Positions 7,741 to 16,303 of a DNA stretch of 51,986 nucleotides are shown here, one piece after another; the stretch's first letter is position 1, and every line of letters starts with the position of its first letter. The notes beneath the pieces were generated by a model, which did not search any database, was not told the DNA's origin, and was given only the letters and a program-made list of their open reading frames with translations. The stretch comes from Flavobacteriales bacterium (GTDB lineage: Bacteria > Bacteroidota > Bacteroidia > CAIKAF01), in assembly GCA_025451235.1 (NCBI GenBank), contig JANWKT010000025.1:120201-172186 (forward strand), given 5' to 3'. The translations under genes were made by a program, and so were the position numbers.

Positions 7741-9102
7741 TTACCGTTGAGGTGATAGTTTCATGATTAATAGATCTCTGCCTCCAATGCCCAATTTCAT
7801 TGACCCTACGTAAGCCTTGTCTCCTGTTTTTACATAGCCCAGGAGATACAGGTTGCCCTCCAAATCCTCCACCATTGATTGAAACTCATCTTCTAGCTTA
7901 TGGCTACTGTTATAGGTGAACTGTGAGATCATATTGCCATCAGGATCGTAAACAGTGAGTGCTGCATTTTCAGCAGTCTTTTCCAGATGATTGCAGAGTA
8001 GATAAACTTTATTCCTACCTGCTTTTATTTGAAAGCCGGGATTATAGGATTCAGTGACCGGATCAGCATGTGTATAAGATTTCAACCATTTCAAATTTCC
8101 CATTAAATCATACTTGAATAGAACAACGCTGTCGGCTGCTGAGATCTTATATATCTTGCAAGTACCGTAAACATTCCCTTCATCATCTACATCGAAGCCG
8201 AAAGCATCCAGGGAATGTTCACCAGGATGGTCATACGTCCTCGTCCACTGTAAAACACCGTCGGTATTATACTGATTAATAAAAAATATCCAGTTCCGAT
8301 CTTTGGCTGTATACCCGGCCTGGTAAAAAATGTTCTGTGAGGCTGAGTAGTTCAAAAAATAGGTCTGTTCATGCAGATCTGTTAAATTGTATTGTTGGGT
8401 AAATATGACTTTGCCAGCAGGTGTTATTTTTACCAAAACGGCATCCGATCCTGTGGTTTGATTAAAATAATCACCGGATACATAAATATGTTGATCGGCC
8501 CCCACCAGGATATTGTTGTATTCATCATCTTCCGATTTAATGCTGTTTCCTTTATGGATCAATCTCCATTCCTCTTTTTTGTCGGTATTAAATTTCACCA
8601 CAATGGCATCATAGGTACCATCCTCATAATTACCGATCCTGCCAGCTACGTATACATTTCCCTTGGCGTCCAAAGCAAAACCATTCATTTTACAATCCCC
8701 GTTCATAGGATCTCTTGCTATGTATTTGGCCGTTACTTCACCATTGATATCATAAGCCAATACTACCGATTCGTAGTGTCGTGAAGGACCAATGGCATAA
8801 CAGCCCACATAAATTTGGTTATTGAAGATCAGTATCCCCTTAGGCGAGGAGGATTCGGGATAATACTTTCCCCATTGGAATTGCCCAGAAGAATTGTATT
8901 TGGATACAAAAAGCTGCTCTCCATTATTAACAGAGGTCCCTAAAGCATAAAGGTTGCCTTCATGGTCGGCAATCAGCTTATAAGCCGTTTCGTCCATCTT
9001 ACCTGCTCCATCCACCAAATACTCCCATTGCACGTTGTATTGCTGTGCATTAATGCATAAGAGTTTAGCAAGGAAAAAGAGGATTTGAAGGCCTTTTTTC
9101 AT
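7741..9102 (-). CDS. Secreted beta-propeller protein (SBBP-like repeats)
   Basis: A signal peptide (residues 1-19, ending INAQQ) is followed by about eight copies of a blade motif of the form D-x-x-GN-x-Y-x-x-G (for example DHEGNLYALGT, DAKGNVYVAGR, DDEGNVYGTCK, DLEGNLYLLGY). This is typical of the SBBP/seven-bladed propeller repeat. Such proteins are exported and act in binding; no enzymatic residue is visible. At 453 residues it is one complete propeller with no T9SS tail. It is first in a minus-strand operon with the serine hydrolase. Confidence 0.8.
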   Translation of the reverse strand: MKKGLQILFFLAKLLCINAQQYNVQWEYLVDGAGKMDETAYKLIADHEGNLYALGTSVNNGEQLFVSKYNSSGQFQWGKYYPESSSPKGILIFNNQIYVGCYAIGPSRHYESVVLAYDINGEVTAKYIARDPMNGDCKMNGFALDAKGNVYVAGRIGNYEDGTYDAIVVKFNTDKKEEWRLIHKGNSIKSEDDEYNNILVGADQHIYVSGDYFNQTTGSDAVLVKITPAGKVIFTQQYNLTDLHEQTYFLNYSASQNIFYQAGYTAKDRNWIFFINQYNTDGVLQWTRTYDHPGEHSLDAFGFDVDDEGNVYGTCKIYKISAADSVVLFKYDLMGNLKWLKSYTHADPVTESYNPGFQIKAGRNKVYLLCNHLEKTAENAALTVYDPDGNMISQFTYNSSHKLEDEFQSMVEDLEGNLYLLGYVKTGDKAYVGSMKLGIGGRDLLIMKLSPQR

Positions 9103-9122
9103 GGATAATAATGAGGTTTAGA

Positions 9123-9130
9123 CAAAAATA
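9123..9130 (-). promoter_or_regulatory. -7 box of the beta-propeller/serine hydrolase operon
   Basis: Minus-strand TATTTTTG fits TAnnTTTG and lies 20 bases upstream of the ATG. Confidence 0.45.
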
Positions 9131-9270
9131 GCAATAATCACCGGTTTGCGCCAGCGATGCCCGCCTGGCTGAAAGCCCTTGGAGCGGGTGAAGGGGAAGC
9201 CCACCAGAGAAGGGCCGAAGTGAAGCCCTGGCACCCCAGCTGAAGTCACAAAATCATCAATTTTACCCAA

Positions 9271-9302
9271 CTTTGAACCTTGAACCCTTTGAACCTTGAA
9301 CT
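9271..9302 (+). repeat. Tandem 16-bp repeat overlapping the rpsP promoter
   Basis: Two copies of CTTTGAACCTTGAAC(C/T) stand head to tail. The second copy supplies the TTTG at the -33 position of the rpsP promoter. The preceding 9130-9260 sequence is GC-rich non-coding DNA with short imperfect repeats. Confidence 0.6.
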
Positions 9303-9317
9303 TTTATGCTATCTTTG
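9288..9317 (+). promoter_or_regulatory. Promoter of rpsP-rimM
   Basis: TTTG at 9288-9291 and TATCTTTG at 9310-9317 are separated by 18 bases. This matches the Bacteroidota -33/-7 arrangement and leaves a 5' leader of roughly 55 bases before the rpsP ATG. Confidence 0.7.
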
Positions 9318-9378
9318 CACCTCGTTTTTACCAAATATTATTAATAAACAATACAGTAAAACTTAATTTTAAGAGACT

Positions 9379-9975
9379 ATGGCTGTACGAATCAGACTCA
9401 CCAGACAAGGTAAGAAAGGTGCTCCTTATTACCACATCATCGCAACTGATAAAAGATCACCACGCGATGGCAGATACATTGAAAGATTGGGATCCTATAA
9501 CCCTCTTACTCAACCTGCAACAATAGAAATTGATATTGACAAGGCTGTTGCCTGGCTTCAGGAAGGTGCTACCGCAACTGATACTGCTCATGCTATACTT
9601 AAGTACAAAGGAGTGGTTTATAAAAACCACTTATTGAACGGAGTTAAAAAAGGGGCATTGAAAGCCGAAGATGTAGAAGCTAAATTCCAGGCTTGGATCG
9701 ATGGTAAAACTTCTAAGATCACTGGTCATGAAGATAAAGTGAAGAAAGCAAAAGCGGATGCCAAATCTGCCAAACTGGACGCAGAAAAAGTGGTGAATGA
9801 AAACCGTAAAAAAGCAGCTGAAGAAGCCCTTAAAGCTTCGGAAGATGCCGCAAAAGCAGAATTAGAAGCAGCCAATTCTACCGAAGAAAAAGTGGAAGCA
9901 GTTGCCGATACCGAAGCCCCTGCTGATAATGTTGAAGCCCCAGCTGCAGATACCAAAGAAAATCCAGAAGCATAA
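9379..9975 (+). CDS. rpsP: 30S ribosomal protein S16 with long Ala/Glu/Lys-rich C-terminal tail
   Basis: Residues 1-80 carry the S16 signature: MAVRIRLTRQGKKGAPYYHI, DKRSPRDGRYIERLGSYNP, and WLQEGATATDTAHAILK. S16 binds 16S rRNA early in 30S assembly. Family members in proteobacteria are about 82 residues. Here residues 110-198 form a low-complexity Ala/Lys/Glu tail, a type of extension common in Bacteroidota. The gene is followed after 23 bases by rimM, the conserved rpsP-rimM order; trmD and rplS are absent. Confidence 0.97.
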   Translation: MAVRIRLTRQGKKGAPYYHIIATDKRSPRDGRYIERLGSYNPLTQPATIEIDIDKAVAWLQEGATATDTAHAILKYKGVVYKNHLLNGVKKGALKAEDVEAKFQAWIDGKTSKITGHEDKVKKAKADAKSAKLDAEKVVNENRKKAAEEALKASEDAAKAELEAANSTEEKVEAVADTEAPADNVEAPAADTKENPEA

Positions 9976-9998
9976 TTAATTCCCTTACTCCTGCCGGC

Positions 9999-10535
9999 AT
10001 GATTCAAGTAGAAGATTGTTTTTATTTGGGTTATGTAAAAAAAACAAATGGAGTGCAAGGAGCAGTAGAATTACAACTGGATGTTGATGATCCAGTAAAA
10101 TATAAAAAAAAGGAGTCGATGTTATTGATGATAAAAAATAGCCTTACTCCTTTTTTTATTGAACAATTTTCGGTTCGGCCCAAAACTGTGTTAGTAAAAT
10201 TTAAAGGAGTACAATCGGCCACCGAAGCTGAATTATTAATAGGCACCTCCGTTTATCTTCCTTTAACAGACCTTCCTCCACTCAAAGGCAAAAACAAGTT
10301 TTATTACCACGAGGTAATTGGCTTTACGGCCATTGATATCAACCTGGGCAAAATTGGGATCATCAAGGATATTGTAGACCTTACCGCCCAGCCGGTTATC
10401 CAGATCATGGCGGGTGAAAAAGAGATCCTGGTTCCTCTTATAGATGAGTTTATTGTTGAGGTCAACAAAACTAACCAGGAGTTTACCTTGAATACTCCTG
10501 AAGGTTTGGTCCATATGTACTTGTCGGAGAGCTAG
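9999..10535 (+). CDS. rimM: Ribosome maturation factor RimM
   Basis: The protein has 178 residues, the normal RimM length. The N-terminal RimM barrel has FYLGYVKKTNGVQGAVELQL (the G-K-x-x-x-x-x-G-E pattern is partly changed), a middle VKFKGVQSATEAELLIGTSVYLP, and a C-terminal PRC barrel-like domain with YYHEVIGFTAID and ILVPLIDEFI. RimM binds S19 and helps mature the 30S head. It is co-transcribed with rpsP. Confidence 0.95.
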   Translation: MIQVEDCFYLGYVKKTNGVQGAVELQLDVDDPVKYKKKESMLLMIKNSLTPFFIEQFSVRPKTVLVKFKGVQSATEAELLIGTSVYLPLTDLPPLKGKNKFYYHEVIGFTAIDINLGKIGIIKDIVDLTAQPVIQIMAGEKEILVPLIDEFIVEVNKTNQEFTLNTPEGLVHMYLSES

Positions 10536-10591
10536 AAAAATTTATTTGGAGTCCGTTTTTCATTTTATTTAATTTACCTAAAATTCCACCT

Positions 10592-10993
10592 ATGAAAAAG
10601 CTCCTCACTTTTACACTATTGTTTTTGGGTCTTTCATTTCTACTTTCCGCACAAAACGTTAGCTGGCTAGAAGGCACCTGGTCCGGCAAAGGATACCAGC
10701 CGGATGCACTTAACCAACAGTTCTGGCTAATGAAGCTATATTATGCTCCTGGGGGAAAAGATATCATTGTAAGCTATCCAACCATTCCTTGCGCCGGCAA
10801 ATGGACTTTGGAGAAACTGGAAAAAAACAAGGCCATATTTAAAGAAACCCTTACCAGCGGTTTTGAAAATTGCATAGATGGAAGTAAACTGGTGGTAAGT
10901 TATATAGATAATAGCTATGTAAATGTTTCCTTTTATGATATCACCAACACAAGCACGGTAAATTCAATTGTGCTTTTGAAGCGAGAAAAATAA
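10592..10993 (+). CDS. Small secreted protein of unknown function
   Basis: This 133-residue protein has a clear signal peptide ending in LLSAQ. A mature region opens with WLEGTWSGKGY and ends in a strand-rich VNSIVLLKREK. The W-x-x-GTW-x-G opening and alternating strands suggest a small lipocalin-like barrel, similar to DUF6265-type proteins; this is a shape-based guess. It follows rimM by 56 bases on the same strand, and no separate promoter is evident. Confidence 0.75.
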   Translation: MKKLLTFTLLFLGLSFLLSAQNVSWLEGTWSGKGYQPDALNQQFWLMKLYYAPGGKDIIVSYPTIPCAGKWTLEKLEKNKAIFKETLTSGFENCIDGSKLVVSYIDNSYVNVSFYDITNTSTVNSIVLLKREK

Positions 10994-10997
10994 TCCG

Positions 10998-11579
10998 TTA
11001 CTGGTTCCACTCTACCTTATTGAGCCATATATTTCTTTTGCCTTTTGGCCATTCTCCTTCGGGGTACCCCACATAGATAAACCCCAAACAACGGTCCTTT
11101 TCTTCCAGATGAAGGTATTGATGGATCCTTTCATGGCCTATGGAGCCTGTTGACCAAAAAGTACCTATTCCGTAAGCCGATGCTACCAGCATTAAATTTT
11201 GGACCGAAGTAGCCACCGCCATGATTTCATCAAGTTCTGATATTTTGGTTTGGTCATGTCTTTTCATGCAAACTGCCACAACAAAACTCGACTTTTCTGC
11301 CCGTTTAGCATATCGCAGGTACTTAGATTCCATATATTTTTCCGCTGAGGTAGATTCCTTATATACTTCGGCCAGTTCACTCATGAGGTTGGTTAACGCA
11401 TGGTCAGAAAAAACCTTGAATCGCCAGGGTTCAGTATGACCATGGGTAGGGGCCCAATTGGCAGATTCAAGCATGAGCTCAAGTTGCTCTTTATGTACCT
11501 TCCGAGGCCCGAAATTCTCGGGATAAACGGTCCGTCTTTCTTTTATAAGTTCAACTATTTCAGTGAGATTATATTTCAT
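10998..11579 (-). CDS. Nitroreductase family protein
   Basis: The open frame extends to a TTG at 11615, but the ATG at 11579 gives the family-typical N-terminus MKYNLTEIVELIKERRTVYPENF. The FMN-binding motif ERRTVYPE, the LESANWAPTHGHTEPWRFKVF segment and the C-terminal GFIYVGYPEGEWPKGKRN are characteristic of YdjA/TdsD-type nitroreductases. These are FMN-dependent NAD(P)H oxidoreductases in the cytoplasm. The length of 193 residues is normal. It is convergent with the small secreted protein gene and divergent from the SPFH gene. Confidence 0.9.
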   Translation of the reverse strand: MKYNLTEIVELIKERRTVYPENFGPRKVHKEQLELMLESANWAPTHGHTEPWRFKVFSDHALTNLMSELAEVYKESTSAEKYMESKYLRYAKRAEKSSFVVAVCMKRHDQTKISELDEIMAVATSVQNLMLVASAYGIGTFWSTGSIGHERIHQYLHLEEKDRCLGFIYVGYPEGEWPKGKRNIWLNKVEWNQ

Positions 11580-11644
11580 ATGGATGTGTTTATGGGCAAC
11601 CCTTCGCCGGTACAAAAATAAATCTAAAAAACTTTGAATTATTG

Positions 11645-11697
11645 AAACTATTCAATAGTTTTACATGGCCGAGCATACAAACTTCCTATGGAAGTTT
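11645..11697. repeat. Two palindromes between nitroreductase and SPFH genes
   Basis: AAACTATT-C-AATAGTTT (11645-11661) is a perfect palindrome, and AAACTTCC-TAT-GGAAGTTT (11679-11697) is a perfect hairpin followed by T's. The half-site AAACTATTGAATTATTTCA recurs at 11761-11780, just before the SPFH gene. Their place between divergent promoters and the recurrence suggest an operator pair; nothing identifies the regulator. Confidence 0.45.
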
Positions 11698-11816
11698 TTG
11701 CGAGGAGCCAGCTTGCGGGACGGCAGGACACTAAAATAACTGTAAAAAGTATTATTTTATGAAACTATTGAATTATTTCACGTATAAACTCCACTAACCT
11801 AATAAACTAAAACAGA

Positions 11817-12953
11817 ATGGGATTATTTGATAAAGTAAAGACAAAGCTGGTCAATGAATTCATTGACATTATAGAATGGGCCGATGATACGAAGGACACC
11901 ATAGTATGGAAATTTCCGAGATATAATAATGAGATCAAAAATGGGGCTCAGCTGGTGGTTAGGCCAGGTCAAGCTGCTATTTTGGTAAATGAAGGTGCCT
12001 TGGCTGACGTTTTTATGGAAGGACGTCATAAACTGGAAACCGCCAACATTCCTATCCTTTCGACCCTAAAAGGATGGAAATATGGATTCGATTCACCATT
12101 TAAAGTAGACGTTTTCTTTGTGTCATTGCGTGATTTTGTGAACCAGAAATGGGGAACTAAAAACCCCATTATGTTGCGTGATGCTGAATTTGGACCTATC
12201 CGGGTAAGAGCCTTTGGATCTTATTCCTTTAAGGTATCGAATGCAGAAAATGTGTTAAGGAAACTTTCAACTACCAACGAAAAATATACTGTAGAAGATA
12301 TCAATGAACAATTACGTAACATTATTGTTACCCGTTTTACAGATGTGATTGGAGAAGCTAAGATTCCTGTATTGGATGTAGCCAGCAATATGAATGAATT
12401 CTCAGAATTACTTCATAAAAATATGGATACCGAATTTGCGGATTATGGATTCCAGATCACCAAATTCTTAGTAGAGAATGTAAGCCTACCACCAGAAGTG
12501 GAAGCGATGCTCGACAAACGTACCAGTATGGGTATTATTGGCGACATGAACAAGTTTACCCAGTTTAGTATGGCTAACTCCATTGAAACCGCCGCTAAAA
12601 ACGAAGGTATGGGTGGAGCATTTGTGGGTGCCGGTTTTGGAATGGGCATGGGAAATATGATGGGAAATCAGATGCAAAATTCCATGAACCAAAACAACCA
12701 GCAAAACAATAACGGTGGAAATAACAATCCTCCTCCTCCTCCATTAGCTCAGTTCTATATAGCTGTAAATGGCGCTCAACAAGGCCCATACGATGCTAAT
12801 ACTATTGCGCAGATGATTTCAGGTGGACAGATCACCAAAGCTACCATGATGTGGAAAAACGGAATGGCCGGATGGGCAACTGCCGATACATTGGCAGAAC
12901 TAGCTCAGTATTTTAATTCGGTGCCTCCTCCTCCACCCCCTCCTGCCCCTTAA
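11817..12953 (+). CDS. SPFH domain protein with C-terminal GYF_2-like domain
   Basis: Residues 1-250 form an SPFH domain of the YdjI/virion-core-protein-like type: IIEWADDTKDTIVWKFPRYNNEIKNG, a VRPGQAAILVNEG strand, RVRAFGSYSFKV, and ITKFLVENVSLPPEVE. A Gly/Met/Asn/Gln-rich linker (about 255-300) and a poly-Pro run follow. A GYF_2 domain (QFYIAVNGAQQGPYDANTIAQMISGGQI, W-x-x-GMAGWATA) spans about 310-368, and the protein ends in a second poly-Pro run. No membrane segment is present. In Bacillus subtilis the SPFH protein YdjI works with zinc-ribbon YdjG at the membrane in PspA-linked stress handling. The two zinc-ribbon genes downstream make a similar role plausible here. Confidence 0.85.
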   Translation: MGLFDKVKTKLVNEFIDIIEWADDTKDTIVWKFPRYNNEIKNGAQLVVRPGQAAILVNEGALADVFMEGRHKLETANIPILSTLKGWKYGFDSPFKVDVFFVSLRDFVNQKWGTKNPIMLRDAEFGPIRVRAFGSYSFKVSNAENVLRKLSTTNEKYTVEDINEQLRNIIVTRFTDVIGEAKIPVLDVASNMNEFSELLHKNMDTEFADYGFQITKFLVENVSLPPEVEAMLDKRTSMGIIGDMNKFTQFSMANSIETAAKNEGMGGAFVGAGFGMGMGNMMGNQMQNSMNQNNQQNNNGGNNNPPPPPLAQFYIAVNGAQQGPYDANTIAQMISGGQITKATMMWKNGMAGWATADTLAELAQYFNSVPPPPPPPAP

Positions 12954-12973
12954 CACTTAACTATAATAAAGGT

Positions 12974-13008
12974 AAATTGGTCTCGGTTAAACCGAGACCA
13001 ATTTTTTT
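12974..13008 (+). terminator. Strong rho-independent terminator after the SPFH gene
   Basis: A 15-base stem AAATTGGTCTCGGTT with its complement AACCGAGACCAATTT is followed by a T run (TTTTTTT). Confidence 0.9.
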
Positions 13009-13044
13009 AGTTTTAATTCTTCATAACCACATTAACAACCTACT

Positions 13045-14181
13045 ATGGATAATAAAAGCAAAGATGAGTTGGCATACGATGGCCCTAATTCCCAGGTAAC
13101 CGATAAGTTTCCTTGTACCAATTGCGGGGCCAATTTAACCTATAAACCCGGTACAACCCATTTAAAATGTGAGTTCTGTCAAACCGAAAATGAGATCCCC
13201 AAGATCGAAGGAAACGTGGAAGAGCAGGATTTTACCTCCTTCCTTGAGCAGGAATCAACTACAGCTCCTAAACTTACGGTAAGTACGGTGAATTGTCATA
13301 ACTGTGGTGCCACCACTACAGTCGAACCACATTTACAAACCGCAGACTGCCCTTATTGTGCTTCGCCATTGGTATTGGCAGAAAAGAAAGATGAAAATCT
13401 CATTCGCCCGGGGGGGATTCTTCCATTTAAAATAAAAAGAGAGGAAACCTTAAAAATATTCCAGAACTGGCTCAAAAAACTTTGGTTTGCACCCAGCAAA
13501 TTAAAACATGCCGTAAATACGGTTGACGCATTCAAAGCCATGTATGTTCCTTATTGGACCTTTGATTCGTTTTGCGATTGTAATTATACCGGGATGAGGG
13601 GAACCTACTATTATGTTACAGAAACCTATACAACTACCGAAAATGGCAGAACAGTTACCAGAACCCGTCAGGTTCGTAAAACCAGGTGGACACCCTGTTC
13701 AGGAAAAGTAACCAATGCGTTTGATGATATTTTAGTGCTGGCCAGTAAAAATCTTCCTCAAAAAGATATTGATTCATTGGAGCCATGGGATCTTAAGCAA
13801 AACGAACCCTTTAACGATGCCTATTTGAGTGGGATCATTACCGAAAAATACCAGGTTACCCTAAAAGATGGGTTTAATGTGGGAAAAGGTAAAATGGATA
13901 TTGTAATGAATGGCATTGTAAGGAGGGACATAGGTGGGGATGAACAAAGAATCCTGAGTATGCATCCAAGATACAGTAAGATTACTTTTAAACTCTTGTT
14001 ATTACCTCTTTATATCAGTGCTTATAAATTCAAGAACAAATTATACAATGTATATGTAAATGGTCGTACAGGTAAGATGAAGGGCCAGCGACCGATTGCA
14101 TGGGGCAAAGTGGCCCTATTGGTAATAGGCATCATCGCAGCCATTGTGATAGCCTACCTGATCTTTGGAAATAAAAACTAG
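13045..14181 (+). CDS. Zinc-ribbon protein with C-terminal membrane anchor
   Basis: The first zinc ribbon is CTNCGANLTYKPGTTHLKCEFC (about residues 24-45) and the second is CHNCGATTTVEPHLQTADCPYC (about 83-104). A long soluble middle region with LPFKIKREE, a YVPYWTFD motif and TRTRQVRKTRW follows. One membrane helix near the C-terminus (ALLVIGIIAAIVIAYLIF) is followed by a short basic tail. Automatic pipelines often mislabel such proteins as primosomal protein N'; no helicase motif is present. It lies 91 bases after the SPFH gene with a terminator between, so it probably has its own promoter. A partnership with the SPFH protein is inferred from family context. Confidence 0.8.
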   Translation: MDNKSKDELAYDGPNSQVTDKFPCTNCGANLTYKPGTTHLKCEFCQTENEIPKIEGNVEEQDFTSFLEQESTTAPKLTVSTVNCHNCGATTTVEPHLQTADCPYCASPLVLAEKKDENLIRPGGILPFKIKREETLKIFQNWLKKLWFAPSKLKHAVNTVDAFKAMYVPYWTFDSFCDCNYTGMRGTYYYVTETYTTTENGRTVTRTRQVRKTRWTPCSGKVTNAFDDILVLASKNLPQKDIDSLEPWDLKQNEPFNDAYLSGIITEKYQVTLKDGFNVGKGKMDIVMNGIVRRDIGGDEQRILSMHPRYSKITFKLLLLPLYISAYKFKNKLYNVYVNGRTGKMKGQRPIAWGKVALLVIGIIAAIVIAYLIFGNKN

Positions 14182-14187
14182 TAATAC

Positions 14188-14218
14188 AAAAAGCCCCCCG
14201 GTTCAACCGGGGGGTTTT
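14188..14218 (+). terminator. Rho-independent terminator
   Basis: The arm CCCCCCGGTT and its complement AACCGGGGGG flank a single C and are followed by TTTTC. It sits eight bases upstream of the next ATG, so some read-through is likely. Confidence 0.85.
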
Positions 14219-14225
14219 CTTTTAT

Positions 14226-15260
14226 ATGAAAAAATATTTTAAATATAAATGGCATTCACTCAACCTGAATGTGGATTGCACCAAATGTGGAAATAATATT
14301 GTTTTACAGGAATTTGAGGGCTTCCCGGAATGTAATGAATGCGGAAACACCAATAAAATAAGTTGGTCAAATATCCTACAGGATGTAGATATCGAAGGCA
14401 TGCGTCGGGGCGATAGCTCAATGAAAAAGATGTTAGGTATCATTGATGCCTCGGTAACTTTAGAGCCTGCGGAGAAGATCCATTGCTACCATTGCAAAGC
14501 AACATTAGAAATTTCGGAAGAAGAAGATCTGAAAAACTATTCCTGCAGTGCTTGCAAAAAATCTTTGATTTTTAAAGAGTTTGAAGAGATAAAGGATATT
14601 GTATTCTATAAAAACGGTTCTGAAAGCAAATCTCAGGAAGCTGCCAAAATGATTGCGGTACGTTGTGTTTCCTGCGGTGCACCCTTGGAGGTAGATCCCA
14701 CCAAAACCAATTTTAATTGTAAGTTCTGCGCCACAGAAAATATCTTACCCATGTCGTTAAGATATAAGGTAGTACTGGATGATATTTTTGTGGGTGAAAG
14801 AAAAAGCAGGTTCCCCAAATTATTGGTATTCGAAAGAGATGGAAAAATTGTAAAACAGGCTTTGAACGAAAACGGCAAAGCCAGCTTCGCAGACGCCGAA
14901 CTGGATAGGGTACTCATCGAAAAAATGAACGATGTAGGTATATATAATATCATCACCAACAACTTCAAGTATCTGCCGCCCGATAAGGTGTTAAATGAAA
15001 TGTTCAGCAAGAGTACTAACCAGGAAATGATAAAAATGACCGGACTTCGCTTACAAAAATCGACTGCGGAAATCGATGACAGGATCCAGGAGGTAAATCC
15101 GAAATACAAGGAAAATAAAAAAAAGGCGGAAGCTCATTTTGAAAAGAGAGAAAAAAAGAACAAACTCAAGAAACTTTTTGGCAACACCGCATTTCGGTTC
15201 ATCGCCATTTCAATCGTGATTATTCTAATCATTATACTTGCATATAACAAGGTTCTGTAA
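14226..15260 (+). CDS. Three-zinc-ribbon protein with C-terminal membrane anchor
   Basis: Three CxxC pairs are seen: CTKCGN...CNEC (about residues 18-38), CYHC...CSAC (about 89-111), and CVSCGAPLEVDPTKTNFNCKFC (about 146-168). A soluble region with a charged linker (KKKAEAHFEKREKKNK) leads to one membrane helix (FIAISIVIILIIILAY) at the extreme C-terminus. The third ribbon resembles the first ribbon of the preceding protein (GAxLxxxPxxxxxxCxFCxTEN), so the two genes are distant paralogues. It starts right after a terminator, so the start at 14226 gives almost no leader if transcribed separately. Confidence 0.8.
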   Translation: MKKYFKYKWHSLNLNVDCTKCGNNIVLQEFEGFPECNECGNTNKISWSNILQDVDIEGMRRGDSSMKKMLGIIDASVTLEPAEKIHCYHCKATLEISEEEDLKNYSCSACKKSLIFKEFEEIKDIVFYKNGSESKSQEAAKMIAVRCVSCGAPLEVDPTKTNFNCKFCATENILPMSLRYKVVLDDIFVGERKSRFPKLLVFERDGKIVKQALNENGKASFADAELDRVLIEKMNDVGIYNIITNNFKYLPPDKVLNEMFSKSTNQEMIKMTGLRLQKSTAEIDDRIQEVNPKYKENKKKAEAHFEKREKKNKLKKLFGNTAFRFIAISIVIILIIILAYNKVL

Positions 15261-15269
15261 TTTGATCCC

Positions 15270-16214
15270 ATGAAATTCATCCAGGGTATTTCAGCACGAT
15301 CATTTCATTCCTTTCGAATAGGAATCTGTTTTATTTTCTTACCGGTATCTACGTTACACCTATTTGGCCAACAAATGCCTCCCAACTATTTTTTGGAAAT
15401 GTTTGATGTGTTCAAGCATGATACATTATTATTAAGCTCCACCCAATATGAAAATAATAAGAAAATAAATACCTGGAATTTTGATACAACCGGGCTTCCT
15501 GAGTTCTGGACCCATTATGAATATAAAGATTCTCTGTTGACTGATCAACAAAGCTACAATATCCATGACAACGATAGCTTTCTGATCTCAACACATAGTT
15601 ATGACCAATTGGGAAACAATATCTCCAGCATTCATTATCAAAGCGATGGTATTACCTCAAGATTATTGGTGAACCGTGAATATGATTCCCTGAACAGGTT
15701 GATTGTTGAGACCATGTTCCATTATAATAGTAAGAAAGAACCTTTTTTGTATTGGTGGGATTCCACCTTTTATGAAGGCATGAATGCCATTGCTCACAGG
15801 TGGGAAGTAGTGGATCCAAGTGGAACGGAGGCAATACCCTATGTACCTTACGATACCATTTATATACGTAAAAATAAAAGAGGGAAGGTAGTGTTTTATA
15901 AAGGGGTCCATCTTGTCAAAGACCTCACCTTAGGTTCGCATCACCTTAGCCTGAGTGATGAAACCGTAAAGAACAGGTATGTATGCCTGAGCAACCGTAT
16001 AAGCCGCAGAGAAAGTATAACGAACAACCAGCACATTATCTCCCGTTGGAAATATTATCCGAATGGTCAACTAAAATATTTTACCTGGAAAGAAATGCCG
16101 GATGATTGGGAATCCTGGACCAAGTTTGATAAAAATGGTATTAAAACAGAACAAATGAGAAAGGAAAAAGATAAAATTATATATCACTGGATTTATAAAA
16201 TAAGAAAACAGTAA
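15270..16214 (+). CDS. Secreted protein with YD/RHS-like repeats
   Basis: An N-terminal hydrophobic signal segment (about residues 16-34, ending in LFGQQMPP) is followed by repeated motifs of the form YDxLGNxxxxxHYxxDG and YDSLNRLIVETMFHYNS. These resemble the degenerate YD repeats of Bacteroidota RHS-like and WapA-like proteins. The end (RWKYYPNGQLKYFTWKEMPDDWESWTKFDKNG) looks like a MORN/YwqK-type repeat. No toxin domain is visible. It starts nine bases after the zinc-ribbon gene. Confidence 0.65.
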   Translation: MKFIQGISARSFHSFRIGICFIFLPVSTLHLFGQQMPPNYFLEMFDVFKHDTLLLSSTQYENNKKINTWNFDTTGLPEFWTHYEYKDSLLTDQQSYNIHDNDSFLISTHSYDQLGNNISSIHYQSDGITSRLLVNREYDSLNRLIVETMFHYNSKKEPFLYWWDSTFYEGMNAIAHRWEVVDPSGTEAIPYVPYDTIYIRKNKRGKVVFYKGVHLVKDLTLGSHHLSLSDETVKNRYVCLSNRISRRESITNNQHIISRWKYYPNGQLKYFTWKEMPDDWESWTKFDKNGIKTEQMRKEKDKIIYHWIYKIRKQ

Positions 16215-16275
16215 TTTGACCTTTCTTATCGATTAAATTTATTATAATATTAACCCTGGCTTAACGCCATTTTAG

Positions 16276-16283
16276 TACATTTG
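16276..16283 (+). promoter_or_regulatory. -7 box upstream of the agmatinase-family gene
   Basis: TACATTTG fits TAnnTTTG, 20 bases upstream of the ATG. No clear -33 element is seen. Confidence 0.45.
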
Positions 16284-16303
16284 GCCGCGCCTAATCGCTA
16301 ATT

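Noticed and set aside
8392-8784. 130-codon frame antisense to the beta-propeller gene
   Set aside because: The sense protein has regular propeller repeats and a signal peptide; the antisense frame has neither.
9726-10058. 110-codon frame antisense to the rpsP tail, Ala/Ser-rich
   Set aside because: It is produced by the low-complexity Ala/Lys/Glu codons of the S16 extension.
14633-15109. 158-codon frame antisense to the three-zinc-ribbon gene
   Set aside because: It lies wholly inside a well-supported gene with clear CxxC motifs and has no recognisable features.
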